A stretch of DNA of 64,000 nt from an alpha proteobacterium U9-1i (GTDB lineage Bacteria; Pseudomonadota; Alphaproteobacteria; Caulobacterales; Aquidulcibacteraceae): assembly GCA_000974665.1 (NCBI GenBank), contig BBSY01000003.1:806001-870000 (forward strand). The letters run 5' to 3'. Under the pieces are notes generated by a model. It had not been told where the DNA came from, made no database searches, and saw only the letters and a list, made by a program, of their open reading frames with translations. Shown in pieces: positions 1-11,054 of the stretch (position 1 is its first letter; each line of letters opens with the position of its first letter). The translations under genes and the position numbers were made by a program.

Positions 1-739
1 GTGCGTCAACCGCAAGCGCATTGAGCCCGAGGCACAAGGCGATCAGCGAGACGAAATAGAACACCGACCGGAACTCAACGACGCCGCGTTGAGCGGCGTC
101 GAAATGATGCAGCAATGAGAAGCGCGAGATCGCTTCAGCCGCCGGCCCACCCACGACGCCGGAGAAGAAATCGCTCACCAGAGGCAGACCAAGCGCGGTC
201 AACACGAACGCCACCAGCACAGCCAGCACGAACGCCACCACCTGCGCCGGCGTCAGCGCCGACATCATCGAGCCGATCGCCAGATACGCGCCCGCCATGA
301 GCAAGCTCGCAAGATAGCCCGTGAAGATCGCAGCATTGTCGGCGTTGCCGAGCACATTGACCGTGATCCAGAGCGGGATCGTCAGCAGCAGCGCAACGGC
401 CGCCACCGTCCACGCCGCCAGGAACTTGCCAAGTACGAGCGACCATGTCGGCGCGGGCAAAGTCAGGAGGAGCTCAATCGCGCCCGATCGCGCCTCTTCC
501 GACCAGAGGCGCATGGCGACTGCCGGCAGAAACACCATGAAAATCCACGGATGAAACGCAAAGAACGCACTGAGTTCCGCGCGGCGCGCGTCAAAGAAGC
601 CGCCGACTTGGAACGTGAAAAGTCCGATGGCGAAAAGGAACACAGCGACGAACACGTACGCCGTCGGAGTCGTTACGTAGGAAAGCAGCTCGCGCCGATA
701 GATGGCGAGCATGCTGGCAAGGCCAGGCCGCTTCTTCAC
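1..739 (-). CDS. ABC-2 type exporter permease (GldF-like), 3' end outside window
   Basis: Inner-membrane permease of an ABC exporter. The frame opens with GTG at 739, which overlaps the stop of the upstream ATPase gene in a GTGA arrangement, and runs off the window edge without a stop, so the C-terminus is missing. The visible 246 residues start MKKRPGLASMLAIYRRELLS and contain several hydrophobic segments. The stretch RLWSEEARSGAIELLLTLPA is typical of the GldF/NosY-like ABC-2 permease family, in which the pair is often followed by a GldG-like gene. Translational coupling to the ATPase supports a two-component transporter. The substrate cannot be read from the sequence. An ATG at codon 10 is an alternative start. 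Confidence 0.8.
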   Translation of the reverse strand, partial: MKKRPGLASMLAIYRRELLSYVTTPTAYVFVAVFLFAIGLFTFQVGGFFDARRAELSAFFAFHPWIFMVFLPAVAMRLWSEEARSGAIELLLTLPAPTWSLVLGKFLAAWTVAAVALLLTIPLWITVNVLGNADNAAIFTGYLASLLMAGAYLAIGSMMSALTPAQVVAFVLAVLVAFVLTALGLPLVSDFFSGVVGGPAAEAISRFSLLHHFDAAQRGVVEFRSVFYFVSLIALCLGLNALAVDA

Positions 740-1458
740 GCGCGTTCCTCCCCGCCAGTGAGCGTTCGGAACGCTTTTTCCAAGCTGCCAAACTCCTCGG
801 CCAAGGCCGCGGGCGTCTTGTCGACGATGATGCGGCCCTTATCGATTAGGATCGCGCGCGTGCACACCGCTTCCACCTCTTCCAGGCTGTGGGTTGAGAT
901 GATGAGCCCGCGCTCCTCGCCAAGCCGCTTGATCAAATCGCGCACCGCAGCACGCTGGTTTGGATCGAGACCATCGGTCGGCTCATCGAGAATGAGCAGC
1001 AAGGGATCGTGCAGCAGCGCCGCCGCCAGGCCGACGCGACGGCGATAGCCCTTAGAAAGCGTCTCAATCGGCTGATCGATGCTGTCGCCCAAGCGCGCGT
1101 CCTGCGCTGCCCGGCGCACCGCGTGGCGCGCGGCCTCTTTGCTCATGCCACGCGCTTCGCCAACGAAACGCAAGAACGTCCACGGTGTCATCTCACCGTA
1201 AAGCGGCGCGCCTTCGGGCAGGTACCCAACGCGCTCCTGCGCGCGCCGGCGATCCTGGGCGACATCGATGTTGAACACTTTGGCAGCGCCGTCGTCGGGC
1301 TCCAGATAGCCAGCGATCATCCGCATCGTGGTGGTTTTGCCGGCGCCATTGGGGCCGAGGAAGCCGACAATCTCGCCCACATCGAGCGAAAAACCGACAT
1401 TGTCCACCGCCGTGCGCCGACCGAACGTCTTGCGCAGCCCGTCGACCTGCAAAAGCAT
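736..1458 (-). CDS. ABC transporter ATP-binding protein
   Basis: Cytoplasmic ATPase of 240 residues that powers the adjacent permease. Walker A GPNGAGKT lies at residues 35-42, the signature LSKGYRRRV at 134-142, Walker B with DEP near 153-160, and the switch histidine at about 190. The signature is LSKGY rather than LSGGQ, a common form in the CcmA/GldA-like ABC-2 exporter ATPases. The length is close to the minimum for the family, with little C-terminal extension. The gene ends in a 4-base overlap with the permease gene, so the two are co-translated. The substrate is unknown. Confidence 0.9.
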   Translation of the reverse strand: MLLQVDGLRKTFGRRTAVDNVGFSLDVGEIVGFLGPNGAGKTTTMRMIAGYLEPDDGAAKVFNIDVAQDRRRAQERVGYLPEGAPLYGEMTPWTFLRFVGEARGMSKEAARHAVRRAAQDARLGDSIDQPIETLSKGYRRRVGLAAALLHDPLLLILDEPTDGLDPNQRAAVRDLIKRLGEERGLIISTHSLEEVEAVCTRAILIDKGRIIVDKTPAALAEEFGSLEKAFRTLTGGEERA

Positions 1459-1718
1459 GAGGCCCCTCGAAAATGAGCGCCGCTCTTAGAGCCGTTTCAG
1501 CCAAAACGCCACCGCCTAAATCGGCGCGGACGCCCGAATCAAGGCGATGGCGATTCGCGCGTTTCTTGCCACTTCGTGAATCGCTGCGACGAGCCGACGA
1601 GGCGTCACGATGGGCGTTGTTGGAGATCACAGACGCGGTGCGCTAGAGCACGCAACGCACGTCTCAAGTCCGCCAATTCCGATTGATTTTACGGCTTTTT
1701 CTGCGTGTCGCAGGCAAC

Positions 1719-1741
1719 AAAAAACCCGCGCATCGCGCGGG
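1719..1741 (-). terminator. intrinsic terminator of the candidate small RNA
   Basis: Perfect 7-bp stem CCCGCGC/GCGCGGG with a 3-base loop (1725-1741), followed on the minus strand by six T (1724-1719). No protein gene ends near it on this strand, so it most likely ends a non-coding transcript starting above 1835. Confidence 0.75.
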
Positions 1742-1884
1742 CTGTTTGGATGAGAGTGTGGTCGACCGAAGCGCGGACCCAGGGGGCTGGGGGGGCTGAT
1801 GGATACTGGATCCGTGCCTTTCTCCGGTCGACCACGATGCTAGGGTCGCGCCCGATTGAGGCATTCGCAAGTACAAAATCGGGC
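1719..1884 (-). ncRNA. candidate structured small RNA with C-rich loop
   Basis: Reading the minus strand 5' to 3' there are three stem-loops. The first has 8-bp arms (1884-1877 with 1857-1850). The second is long: a perfect 11-bp outer arm (1835-1825 with 1768-1758) and an inner helix in which GGAUCCA pairs with UGGGUCC, leaving an apical loop that carries runs of seven and five cytosines. The third is a terminator hairpin followed by six U. This architecture of a C-rich exposed loop plus intrinsic terminator resembles alphaproteobacterial regulatory RNAs such as Caulobacter GsrN; I do not claim sequence homology. The promoter is not clear, so the 5' end is approximate. Confidence 0.5.
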
Positions 1885-2017
1885 TGAAAGCCGACTCCGA
1901 CGCAATGTTAATGTGCGCCGAAAACTTATCCCCAAGGGTATTTGTCGGAAAAGCCGAATGCTTCCAAACTCACACGCCAGACCTATACACATATGCACAG
2001 GGCGATAGGCGAATTGC

Positions 2018-2335
2018 ATGAGCACAGGACGGCGCACCATCTTCTTCGAACGCGCTGAACTCGACCGATTGCTACGCTTTTACGGACGCATGGTGGCTGC
2101 CGGCGAATGGCGTGATTACGCCATGGACGCCCTGCCCGACCGCGCCGTGTTCAGCGTCTATCGCCGCTCCAGCGAGGCGCCGCTCTATCAGATCGAGAAA
2201 CGCCCGGAGAACGCACGCAAACAGGGCGCTTGGAGCGTCATCGCCATGGGCGGGCAAATCCTCAAGCGCGGCCACGACCTCGCCCGCGTTCTCGACGTGC
2301 TCGAACCCAGGCGCATGCGCGTGGTGGGCGACTGA
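2018..2335 (+). CDS. DUF2794 family protein
   Basis: Small soluble protein of 105 residues. The central segment with RFYGRMVAAGEWRDYAMD, then RAVFSVYRRSSEAPLYQIEK and an ending around ILKRGHDLARVL, matches the DUF2794 family, which is nearly restricted to alphaproteobacteria. No catalytic motif, membrane segment or signal peptide is visible, and the biochemical role is unknown. The ATG at 2018 gives the usual family length. The gene is separated from the convergent Bax-inhibitor gene by a bidirectional hairpin. Confidence 0.85.
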   Translation: MSTGRRTIFFERAELDRLLRFYGRMVAAGEWRDYAMDALPDRAVFSVYRRSSEAPLYQIEKRPENARKQGAWSVIAMGGQILKRGHDLARVLDVLEPRRMRVVGD

Positions 2336-2340
2336 AACGC

Positions 2341-2366
2341 AAAACGCCCGGCCGAAGCCGGGCGTT
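2341..2366. terminator. bidirectional hairpin between convergent genes
   Basis: A 10-bp perfect stem (2343-2352 with 2357-2366) with a CGAA tetraloop, directly after the DUF2794 stop and before the stop of the convergent Bax-inhibitor gene. There is an A run on the left and only a short T run on the right, so it is likely a shared terminator of moderate strength. Confidence 0.65.
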
Positions 2367-2390
2367 CGCGTCCACGATAACTTCTGAGCG

Positions 2391-3158
2391 CTAGTCTCGC
2401 GACATGAAGCTCAGCAAGGTCTGGAAAATGGCGATGAACGAAATGTAGAGGTTCAACGCCCCGAAATTCGTCATCACCGCCTGGCCGCGTTGGTCATTGG
2501 CCAGATAGAAATAACTCTCGCGCAACTGGTTGGTCTGTGTGGCCACCAGCAATGAGAAAATCAGCAACGACGCCACCTGCATGATGAGTTCCATCGTGCC
2601 GGACTTGAACAGGAAGAAGTTCAAAGCGCCGATAATCACCAGGCCGAACGTCGCCATGATCAGCATCGAATGCAGGCCGCTCAAGTTGCGTTTGGTGGTG
2701 TAGCCGAACAACGACAGGCCGCCGAACGCTGCCGCCGTGATCAGGAACGCCTTCGCCATCGCTTCAAACGTCACCGTGATCGATTGGCCGCCCACGGTTT
2801 GCGCACTCACGGCATTGGCGGCCAGGAACACCCAGACGCCCAGTCCAGCGCCCATCAGCGTGACAACGGCCCAATAGAGGATGCCCGACGCCGTCGGCGA
2901 GGCGTTGCGCATAATGAAGCTAGAGCCCAGCAACAAAACCAGCGGGCCCCATTGCACGACGTAAAGCATCGGCGCCGTGAGCGTAAATTGCGTCACCGCC
3001 GGAATGGTGCCGACGGCGTAGGCCAGCACAGCCGACCACACCAGACCCAGGCCCATTTTCATGTACACGCCAAGCATGAAGCGGCGCAGACCCGGATCCA
3101 TAACCGCGTCGTCGCGCTCGACCGGTATCGAGCGGGTACGACCCAGGGATTCGTTCAT
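2391..3158 (-). CDS. Bax inhibitor-1/YccA family membrane protein
   Basis: Integral inner-membrane protein of 255 residues. After a polar N-terminus of about 25 residues there are seven hydrophobic segments between about 30 and 250, the topology of the BI-1/YccA/TMBIM family. Members are calcium-leak or stress-associated channels, and YccA in E. coli interacts with FtsH; neither role can be shown here. The start at 3158 has an excellent ribosome binding site, AAGGAGG, 7 bases upstream. The gene is monocistronic and convergent with DUF2794. Confidence 0.85.
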   Translation of the reverse strand: MNESLGRTRSIPVERDDAVMDPGLRRFMLGVYMKMGLGLVWSAVLAYAVGTIPAVTQFTLTAPMLYVVQWGPLVLLLGSSFIMRNASPTASGILYWAVVTLMGAGLGVWVFLAANAVSAQTVGGQSITVTFEAMAKAFLITAAAFGGLSLFGYTTKRNLSGLHSMLIMATFGLVIIGALNFFLFKSGTMELIMQVASLLIFSLLVATQTNQLRESYFYLANDQRGQAVMTNFGALNLYISFIAIFQTLLSFMSRD

Positions 3159-3406
3159 CGAAAACCTCCTTAACGCGGGCGCGGCGCCCGCGAAGCAATT
3201 TGAAATATGGCGATGGGCGCCTCTGATCGCAACAAAAACCGGTGACGCCGGGGGAGTTGCCGCGGCAGCCGGCGCAGCGCAATATGGTTATTGCGAGGGA
3301 TCCCGGGGGTTGGCGCGTCGCGCGCTTCACGCCTTACCGCCGCTGCCATGGCAGCGCGAGGTATGGCGGAGAATCGCGCTAGAGCAGCGCGGAAGGATGT
3401 ACCGGG

Positions 3407-6466
<3,060 letters not shown>

Positions 6467-6467
6467 C

Positions 6468-6893
6468 GTGCCGTCCTTTTCCAACGATGCACTCGCGCCG
6501 CTGATCTTCTATGCGCTGTGGGCGATCGTGGTGGTGTTGTTCCTCGGTGTGTCGCGCGCGGGTGTGATGTCGCGCGACAAGCGTTCGGTCGAAACCTTCA
6601 AGCCCTATGGCGACACCGAACAGCTCGACGCCATTTCGCGCGCGCACATGAACACCATCGAAAACCTGCCGGTGTTCGCCATCGTTTACATGGCGGCGCT
6701 TTGGACCGACGCGCCCTCGCCGACGATCCTCATCGGCTGGTCCTGCTTGAGCGCGCGGGTGCTGCAATCGATCATCCACATCAGTTCACGCGGCGCCAAC
6801 GCCACACGCGCCCGTGCATTGATGCAATTCGTTCAGTTGATCTCGTTCATCTGGTTGGGCGTCGCCGCGCTCCGCGCCGCCTACGCGGGCTAA
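6468..6893 (+). CDS. MAPEG family membrane protein
   Basis: Predicted 141-residue membrane protein with four hydrophobic segments. The core SRAHMNTIENLPVFAIVYMA contains the conserved E-N-P signature of the MAPEG family (microsomal glutathione transferase-like and related proteins). The GTG start lies one base after the stop of the PBP gene. A longer in-frame extension upstream overlaps the PBP gene and is rejected. The end overlaps the convergent metallopeptidase by 4 bases. Bacterial members are mostly uncharacterised, and glutathione-linked activity is only an inference. Confidence 0.85.
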   Translation: MPSFSNDALAPLIFYALWAIVVVLFLGVSRAGVMSRDKRSVETFKPYGDTEQLDAISRAHMNTIENLPVFAIVYMAALWTDAPSPTILIGWSCLSARVLQSIIHISSRGANATRARALMQFVQLISFIWLGVAALRAAYAG

Positions 6894-7633
6894 CGCTGTG
6901 GGGCGACAGCGTGCAGCGAAAGGCCATGCGTGTTGAGCCACGCACGCCCGCGCTCATAATCCGGCATACATTTCGCCACCAACGCCCAGAACCGGCGCGA
7001 ATGGTTCATCTCAACCAGATGCGCAACCTCGTGCGCGGCCAGATAATCGAGCACAAAGGGCGGCGCCATGATGACGCGCCAGGAGAACGCCAGCACGCCA
7101 TCTGACGAGCACGAACCCCAGCGCGAGCGCAATTCCTTCACCTGCAAGCGCGCGGGCTTCACGCCCAGCTTCGCCGCATGAACCGCGACACGCGCTTCAA
7201 GGTCCTCGCGCGCCTGCGCTTTCAAAAAGCGCATCAGCCGCGCTTCAAACAAGGCCGGATCAGGCGCCGGCGCCACCAAGCGCGGCGTTTCACCAGCCTC
7301 GATCCGTGGCGGCGTCCGGCCATGCTCATAGGCCAGCGTATGAGAAACGCCGCGCAGCGGCATCGCAGCGCCAGGCTGCAAGCGCACGTCCGTCGGCAAA
7401 CGCGCCAGTTCGTGCGCGATCCAGCCTGCGCGCTCAGAGGCAAACTGGATCGCATGTTTTAGATGGCGCTGCGTCGGCGCAGTGGCGATGGCTTCGCGGC
7501 GCGTCGCATCGATGCGCACCGACACGTGCCGCGCGCGCGGATTGACGACGAGCTTCACCGCGACGCGGCGGCCGTCGATCGTTTCGACTTCAGTCTGAGT
7601 TGGCGCGGCCTTCGCACGCGAATCGAAGCGCAT
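6890..7633 (-). CDS. YgjP-like (DUF45) zinc metallopeptidase
   Basis: Soluble protein of about 247 residues. The zinc motif HEVAHLVEMNHSRRFW near the C-terminus (HExxH with the third histidine in the family-specific NHSxxFW) and the upstream LRSRWGSCSSDGVLAFSWRV are hallmarks of the YgjP/DUF45 (M48-like, WLM clan) family. I chose the ATG at 7633, which is preceded by GGGA; an in-frame GTG at 7714 would add 27 residues unlike the family. The physiological substrate is unknown. The gene is convergent with the MAPEG gene. Confidence 0.85.
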   Translation of the reverse strand: MRFDSRAKAAPTQTEVETIDGRRVAVKLVVNPRARHVSVRIDATRREAIATAPTQRHLKHAIQFASERAGWIAHELARLPTDVRLQPGAAMPLRGVSHTLAYEHGRTPPRIEAGETPRLVAPAPDPALFEARLMRFLKAQAREDLEARVAVHAAKLGVKPARLQVKELRSRWGSCSSDGVLAFSWRVIMAPPFVLDYLAAHEVAHLVEMNHSRRFWALVAKCMPDYERGRAWLNTHGLSLHAVAPQR

Positions 7634-7753
7634 GCGCGAGCGTCCCACGCGCGGGGTTAACACCCAAGCGAACGCGTCCGCACAACGGCTCACGCATGTG
7701 GAAAGGAAACTCACATTACTTCGTTGCGTGAAGCAAATGATCGCGTCAACCGC

Positions 7754-9046
7754 TCAATCGCCGACGACTTTCAGCCGTCTCTTGCCGCCCGCGCGTGACG
7801 CAGCACTCTGGAACGACCGCATGAACTCGCGCATGCGCGGATAGATTTCGGTTTTGAACCGCTTGCCGTTGAACACGCCGTAATGGCCAACGCCGGGCTG
7901 GATGTAATCTTGGCGCATGCGCTCAGGAATGTTCGAGCAGATGTCGTGCGCCGCTTGCGTCTGGCCGATGCCGGAAATGTCGTCGTTTTCGCCTTCGACA
8001 GTGAGCAACGCGGTTTTGGTGATCGCCTCGGGGCGCACCAATTGGCCCTCGTGCATCAGGGTCCCGTTGGCGAGTGAATATTCCTGAAACACTTCGCGCA
8101 GCGTCTGAATGTAGAACTCTTCCGAGAGGTCCATCACCGCGAGATATTCGTCGTAGAACTCGCGGTGCTTATGCGTGCTTTCGCCGTCGCCCTTTACGAG
8201 GTTCTGGAAATATTCGTGATGCGCATCGACGTGCCGCGACAGGTTCATGCCCATGAAGCTCGCGAGCTGCACGAAGCCCGGATACACGCGCCGGAACGCG
8301 CCGGGATAAATCGCCGGCACCGTGTGGATCATGTTCTTTTGGAACCACTCGATCGAACGTTGCTCGGCGAGCAAGTTCGGCGCAGTCGGTGATTTGCGCG
8401 CATCGATGGGCGATCCCATGAACGTCATCGTCGCTGGCGTGCAGGGGTCGTCGGCTTCGGCCATCAAGGCGATCGCCGCCAACACCAACGGACCCGGCTG
8501 ACACACCGCGACCACATGCGTCTCCGGCCCCAGCGCGCGGATCATGTCGCGCACATAGGAAATGTAGTCGTTCATGTCGAAGCGGCCGGACGTTACCGGC
8601 ACCATGCGCGCGTCAGCCCAGTCAGTGACGTAAACTTCGTGCTCTGGCAGAAACGCTTCCACTGTGCCGCGCAGCAACGTCGCGTAATGGCCTGACATCG
8701 GCGCGACGATCAAAACCGTCGGATCGCTCCGCTCACCGCGCGCTTTCCTCAGCGCCTCGCCGTCGCGGGCAAAGTGGAGCATGTCGCACCACGGAGCCGA
8801 CCATGCCTTTTCAATGCTGACGTCAACCTCAACCCCATTGACGGTCGTCGTCGGCAAATCCCAGCCCGGCTTGCGGTAGCGGCGGGTCACGGCCTCGAAC
8901 AAGTCAGAGGCAGCAGCAGCCGCGCGTGCGATATCCGTGTCGGCGGCGGGGTTCAGCGGGGAGCGCAACATGCTGGACTGCATCATTGCCGCCATGCGGA
9001 ACGGCGCGACCGACCAGTGGCTCAGCTCATAAAGCGAATAGAGCAT
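7754..9046 (-). CDS. phaZ: intracellular polyhydroxyalkanoate depolymerase
   Basis: Alpha/beta hydrolase of 430 residues that mobilises stored polyhydroxybutyrate inside the cell. The N-terminus MLYSLYELSHW is typical of intracellular PhaZ. The lipase-box position reads VAVCQPGP, with cysteine in place of the nucleophilic serine as in the Ralstonia PhaZ1 group. The C-terminal part with GENDDISGIGQTQAAHDIC and PGVGHYGVFNGKRF carries the remaining catalytic Asp and His and matches the PHB depolymerase C-terminal domain. No signal peptide is present. No PHA synthase lies in the window. Confidence 0.92.
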   Translation of the reverse strand: MLYSLYELSHWSVAPFRMAAMMQSSMLRSPLNPAADTDIARAAAAASDLFEAVTRRYRKPGWDLPTTTVNGVEVDVSIEKAWSAPWCDMLHFARDGEALRKARGERSDPTVLIVAPMSGHYATLLRGTVEAFLPEHEVYVTDWADARMVPVTSGRFDMNDYISYVRDMIRALGPETHVVAVCQPGPLVLAAIALMAEADDPCTPATMTFMGSPIDARKSPTAPNLLAEQRSIEWFQKNMIHTVPAIYPGAFRRVYPGFVQLASFMGMNLSRHVDAHHEYFQNLVKGDGESTHKHREFYDEYLAVMDLSEEFYIQTLREVFQEYSLANGTLMHEGQLVRPEAITKTALLTVEGENDDISGIGQTQAAHDICSNIPERMRQDYIQPGVGHYGVFNGKRFKTEIYPRMREFMRSFQSAASRAGGKRRLKVVGD

Positions 9047-9290
9047 TCAAACCTGCAATCCATGCTGCGTCGCAACAGACCCCGGACACTCTGCCCGATC
9101 CGGCTTTCCAACAAGCTAAGCCGCTATTTAGGCGAGTTCTGTTGCGCTGCGGCGCCTACCAAATCGGCTAGACCGAACGGCCTGCCGCCCCCAAAAGTCG
9201 CAGTCGCACGGCCCAGACTGTCCCAGCCGCCGCGAAGCATACCGTGAGTAACGTTAGCTATTATTAACGGCGCGCCGCAAGCGTTGCGCG

Positions 9291-10007
9291 TCAGGGTTGA
9301 GCAGCTGGCTCAGCGCGCCGGTCGAGGCCAGCCACGATACAGGCCTGAAGTTCGGCCGGCTCTACCGGGACGAGAGCCGGTCCGCCGGCGCCCGCATCGA
9401 CCGGCTTGTGCGTCGGCATTGCCGCCACCGTGCGCCAATTGCCATCCAGCACATACAGGAACGAGGTGTGGTTGACGCTGTAGCCGCCGTCCGCGCTCGC
9501 CGCGCCGCGTGAAGCGCTTGCCTGAAACGCCCGCGCCGCCGCGGCCACCTGCGCTTCGCTTCCAGTCAGACCAATCAAGCCTTCTGGGAACCCCTCGGTT
9601 TCTACGTAAGCGCCCATCACCGCAGGCGTATCGCGCGCAGGATCCACGCTGATAAGGATCGGCTGCACGTCGTAGCCCTCGGGCAGTTCGAGTGCATCGT
9701 TCAGCGTGTACATCGTCGTCGGGCAGATATCTGGGCAGTGCGTGAACCCGAAATACACAAGCGCCGGCTGCCCAGCGAAATCGGCCTGCGTCATGCGCGT
9801 ACCATGCGTGTCGACAAGATCGATCGGCCCGCCGAGTGCATCAGCGTGTTCGAGAATGCAGCCGGCCGGCGTCGCAATGTCCGTAGGCTGACGGCTCACC
9901 AGATACATCGCGCCGAGCCCCGCCAAAGCGGCGGCGGCGATCGCTGGAACCACGGCGCCCGTCAAATGGCGGCGCGGCGATTCACTTGGTGTTGGTGAGG
10001 GCGTCAT
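9291..10007 (-). CDS. SCO1/SenC family copper chaperone
   Basis: Membrane-anchored periplasmic thioredoxin-fold protein of about 238 residues, used in copper delivery to cytochrome c oxidase. A hydrophobic anchor lies at about residues 18-38. The copper/redox motif THCPDICPT (CxxxC) sits near the middle and the partner histidine in VNHTSFLYVLD, the complete SCO set. I use the ATG at 10007; the longer frame starts at a TTG without support. In Rhodobacter relatives senC sits beside regA/regB. Here the heme-uptake pair lies between senC and regB. Confidence 0.88.
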   Translation of the reverse strand: MTPSPTPSESPRRHLTGAVVPAIAAAALAGLGAMYLVSRQPTDIATPAGCILEHADALGGPIDLVDTHGTRMTQADFAGQPALVYFGFTHCPDICPTTMYTLNDALELPEGYDVQPILISVDPARDTPAVMGAYVETEGFPEGLIGLTGSEAQVAAAARAFQASASRGAASADGGYSVNHTSFLYVLDGNWRTVAAMPTHKPVDAGAGGPALVPVEPAELQACIVAGLDRRAEPAAQP

Positions 10008-10079
10008 ACCCAAACCGATACGCCCTCGCCGCGTCAGAACAATTCCGCGCAACGCCGCATCGGGCGCTTTGCCGCACGT

Positions 10080-11045
10080 TTAGACGCCGCGCGATGTCGC
10101 GTTCGCAATCGCAGCACGCGCTTCAGTGATCGCCGCGGGGGTTTGAATTTCACCGTCATGAATACGGCTCGCCAGACCCATCAATGTCGGCCCCGTCACC
10201 GCGCCGTTCTGCGCCTCTTCTTCGACATAGACGCCGCGGCCGCGCGCGATGGCGTTATCCCAATCGGTGCGGACGCTCGCCCAATAGGCGCTGGTGTCGG
10301 CCCAATAGGCGTCCGCGGCCGCGACCGGATATTCGTTGAAGTGATCGTAGGTGTTGAAGCCGTCCTCATGGACGAACGTCACGGTCTGCCCGTCGCGCTC
10401 GCCGATCTTGTCGTTGTCCTGCTCATGCACCCAGCCGGTTGGCGTCAGCGCATGACGATTGACGCACGAATAGCGATTGTACGGCGGGTTGCGGATCGCA
10501 TCGCGGCGCGCGAGCGGCCGCAACGTCGCGCCACTCGTCCACACGTTACGTCCGTTCGCATGATCCCAACGGCCCACGCCGCCATAACGCGGTGAGTCAT
10601 CCGTCTGCCAAACTGTTTGCGACCACGCGCTACGACGCTCGGCTGACGAGACGCTGCGAAGCCCCCAATAGTTCAAACGCTCGTACACAAGCACATTGCG
10701 CGGTTGGTACGTCCAATCCTGGCGCCAATGCTTGATGACGAAGTTCTGGCCTTCATGTTCCGCCACGAGCATGTGCTGGAGTTGAATGAACTCGCCATCG
10801 TCGGCGATCACACGAACGCTCTCGTAGCCGCCGCTGCGTTTGGGTTCGAGCGGCTCGTAGCCGGTCACGTAGGCAGTGGTTTCATCGAAGTTGAAGCGCA
10901 CGCGATAATCGCCCGCCATCGCCAGAATCGCCTGGCGATCGCGCTCGATCGCACCGCGCCCCTGCGCGAGAGCCGGCGTTGAAACAGCGACGCCCGCGCC
11001 CGCGAACGCCAACAGAGAAGCGCGGCGTGTAAGAGAAATGCTCAT
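10080..11045 (-). CDS. DUF6607-like exported protein, TonB receptor partner
   Basis: Exported protein of 321 residues. The N-terminus MSISLTRRASLLAFAGAGVA is a signal peptide with a twin-arginine-like RR and ends around TPALAQG. The mature part is rich in Trp and Tyr with no catalytic motif that I recognise. From the pattern (VKHWRQDWTYQPRNVLVYER) and its position directly behind a heme-type TonB receptor, I assign it tentatively to DUF6607. AAGGAGCC lies just before the ATG. The gap to the receptor gene is 9 bases, so the two form one operon, and a role in heme or iron acquisition is inferred from context. Confidence 0.7.
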   Translation of the reverse strand: MSISLTRRASLLAFAGAGVAVSTPALAQGRGAIERDRQAILAMAGDYRVRFNFDETTAYVTGYEPLEPKRSGGYESVRVIADDGEFIQLQHMLVAEHEGQNFVIKHWRQDWTYQPRNVLVYERLNYWGLRSVSSAERRSAWSQTVWQTDDSPRYGGVGRWDHANGRNVWTSGATLRPLARRDAIRNPPYNRYSCVNRHALTPTGWVHEQDNDKIGERDGQTVTFVHEDGFNTYDHFNEYPVAAADAYWADTSAYWASVRTDWDNAIARGRGVYVEEEAQNGAVTGPTLMGLASRIHDGEIQTPAAITEARAAIANATSRGV

Positions 11046-11054
11046 CTTGGCTCC

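Larger units (their letters stand above)
1459..2017. other. 559-bp gene-free stretch
   Basis: No convincing coding frame on either strand; short open frames here lack Shine-Dalgarno sequences and recognisable content. The right half holds three minus-strand stem-loops ending in an intrinsic terminator (see the ncRNA entry). The left half, 1459-1700, has only weak dyads such as GCGATTC/GAATCGC near 1550-1585. A single DnaA-box-like TTATCCCCA occurs near 1926. The stretch also carries the promoter regions for the flanking divergent genes. Confidence 0.6.

Noticed and set aside
1926-1934. DnaA-box-like TTATCCCCA
   Set aside because: Only one copy, no AT-rich unwinding region and no origin-associated genes nearby.
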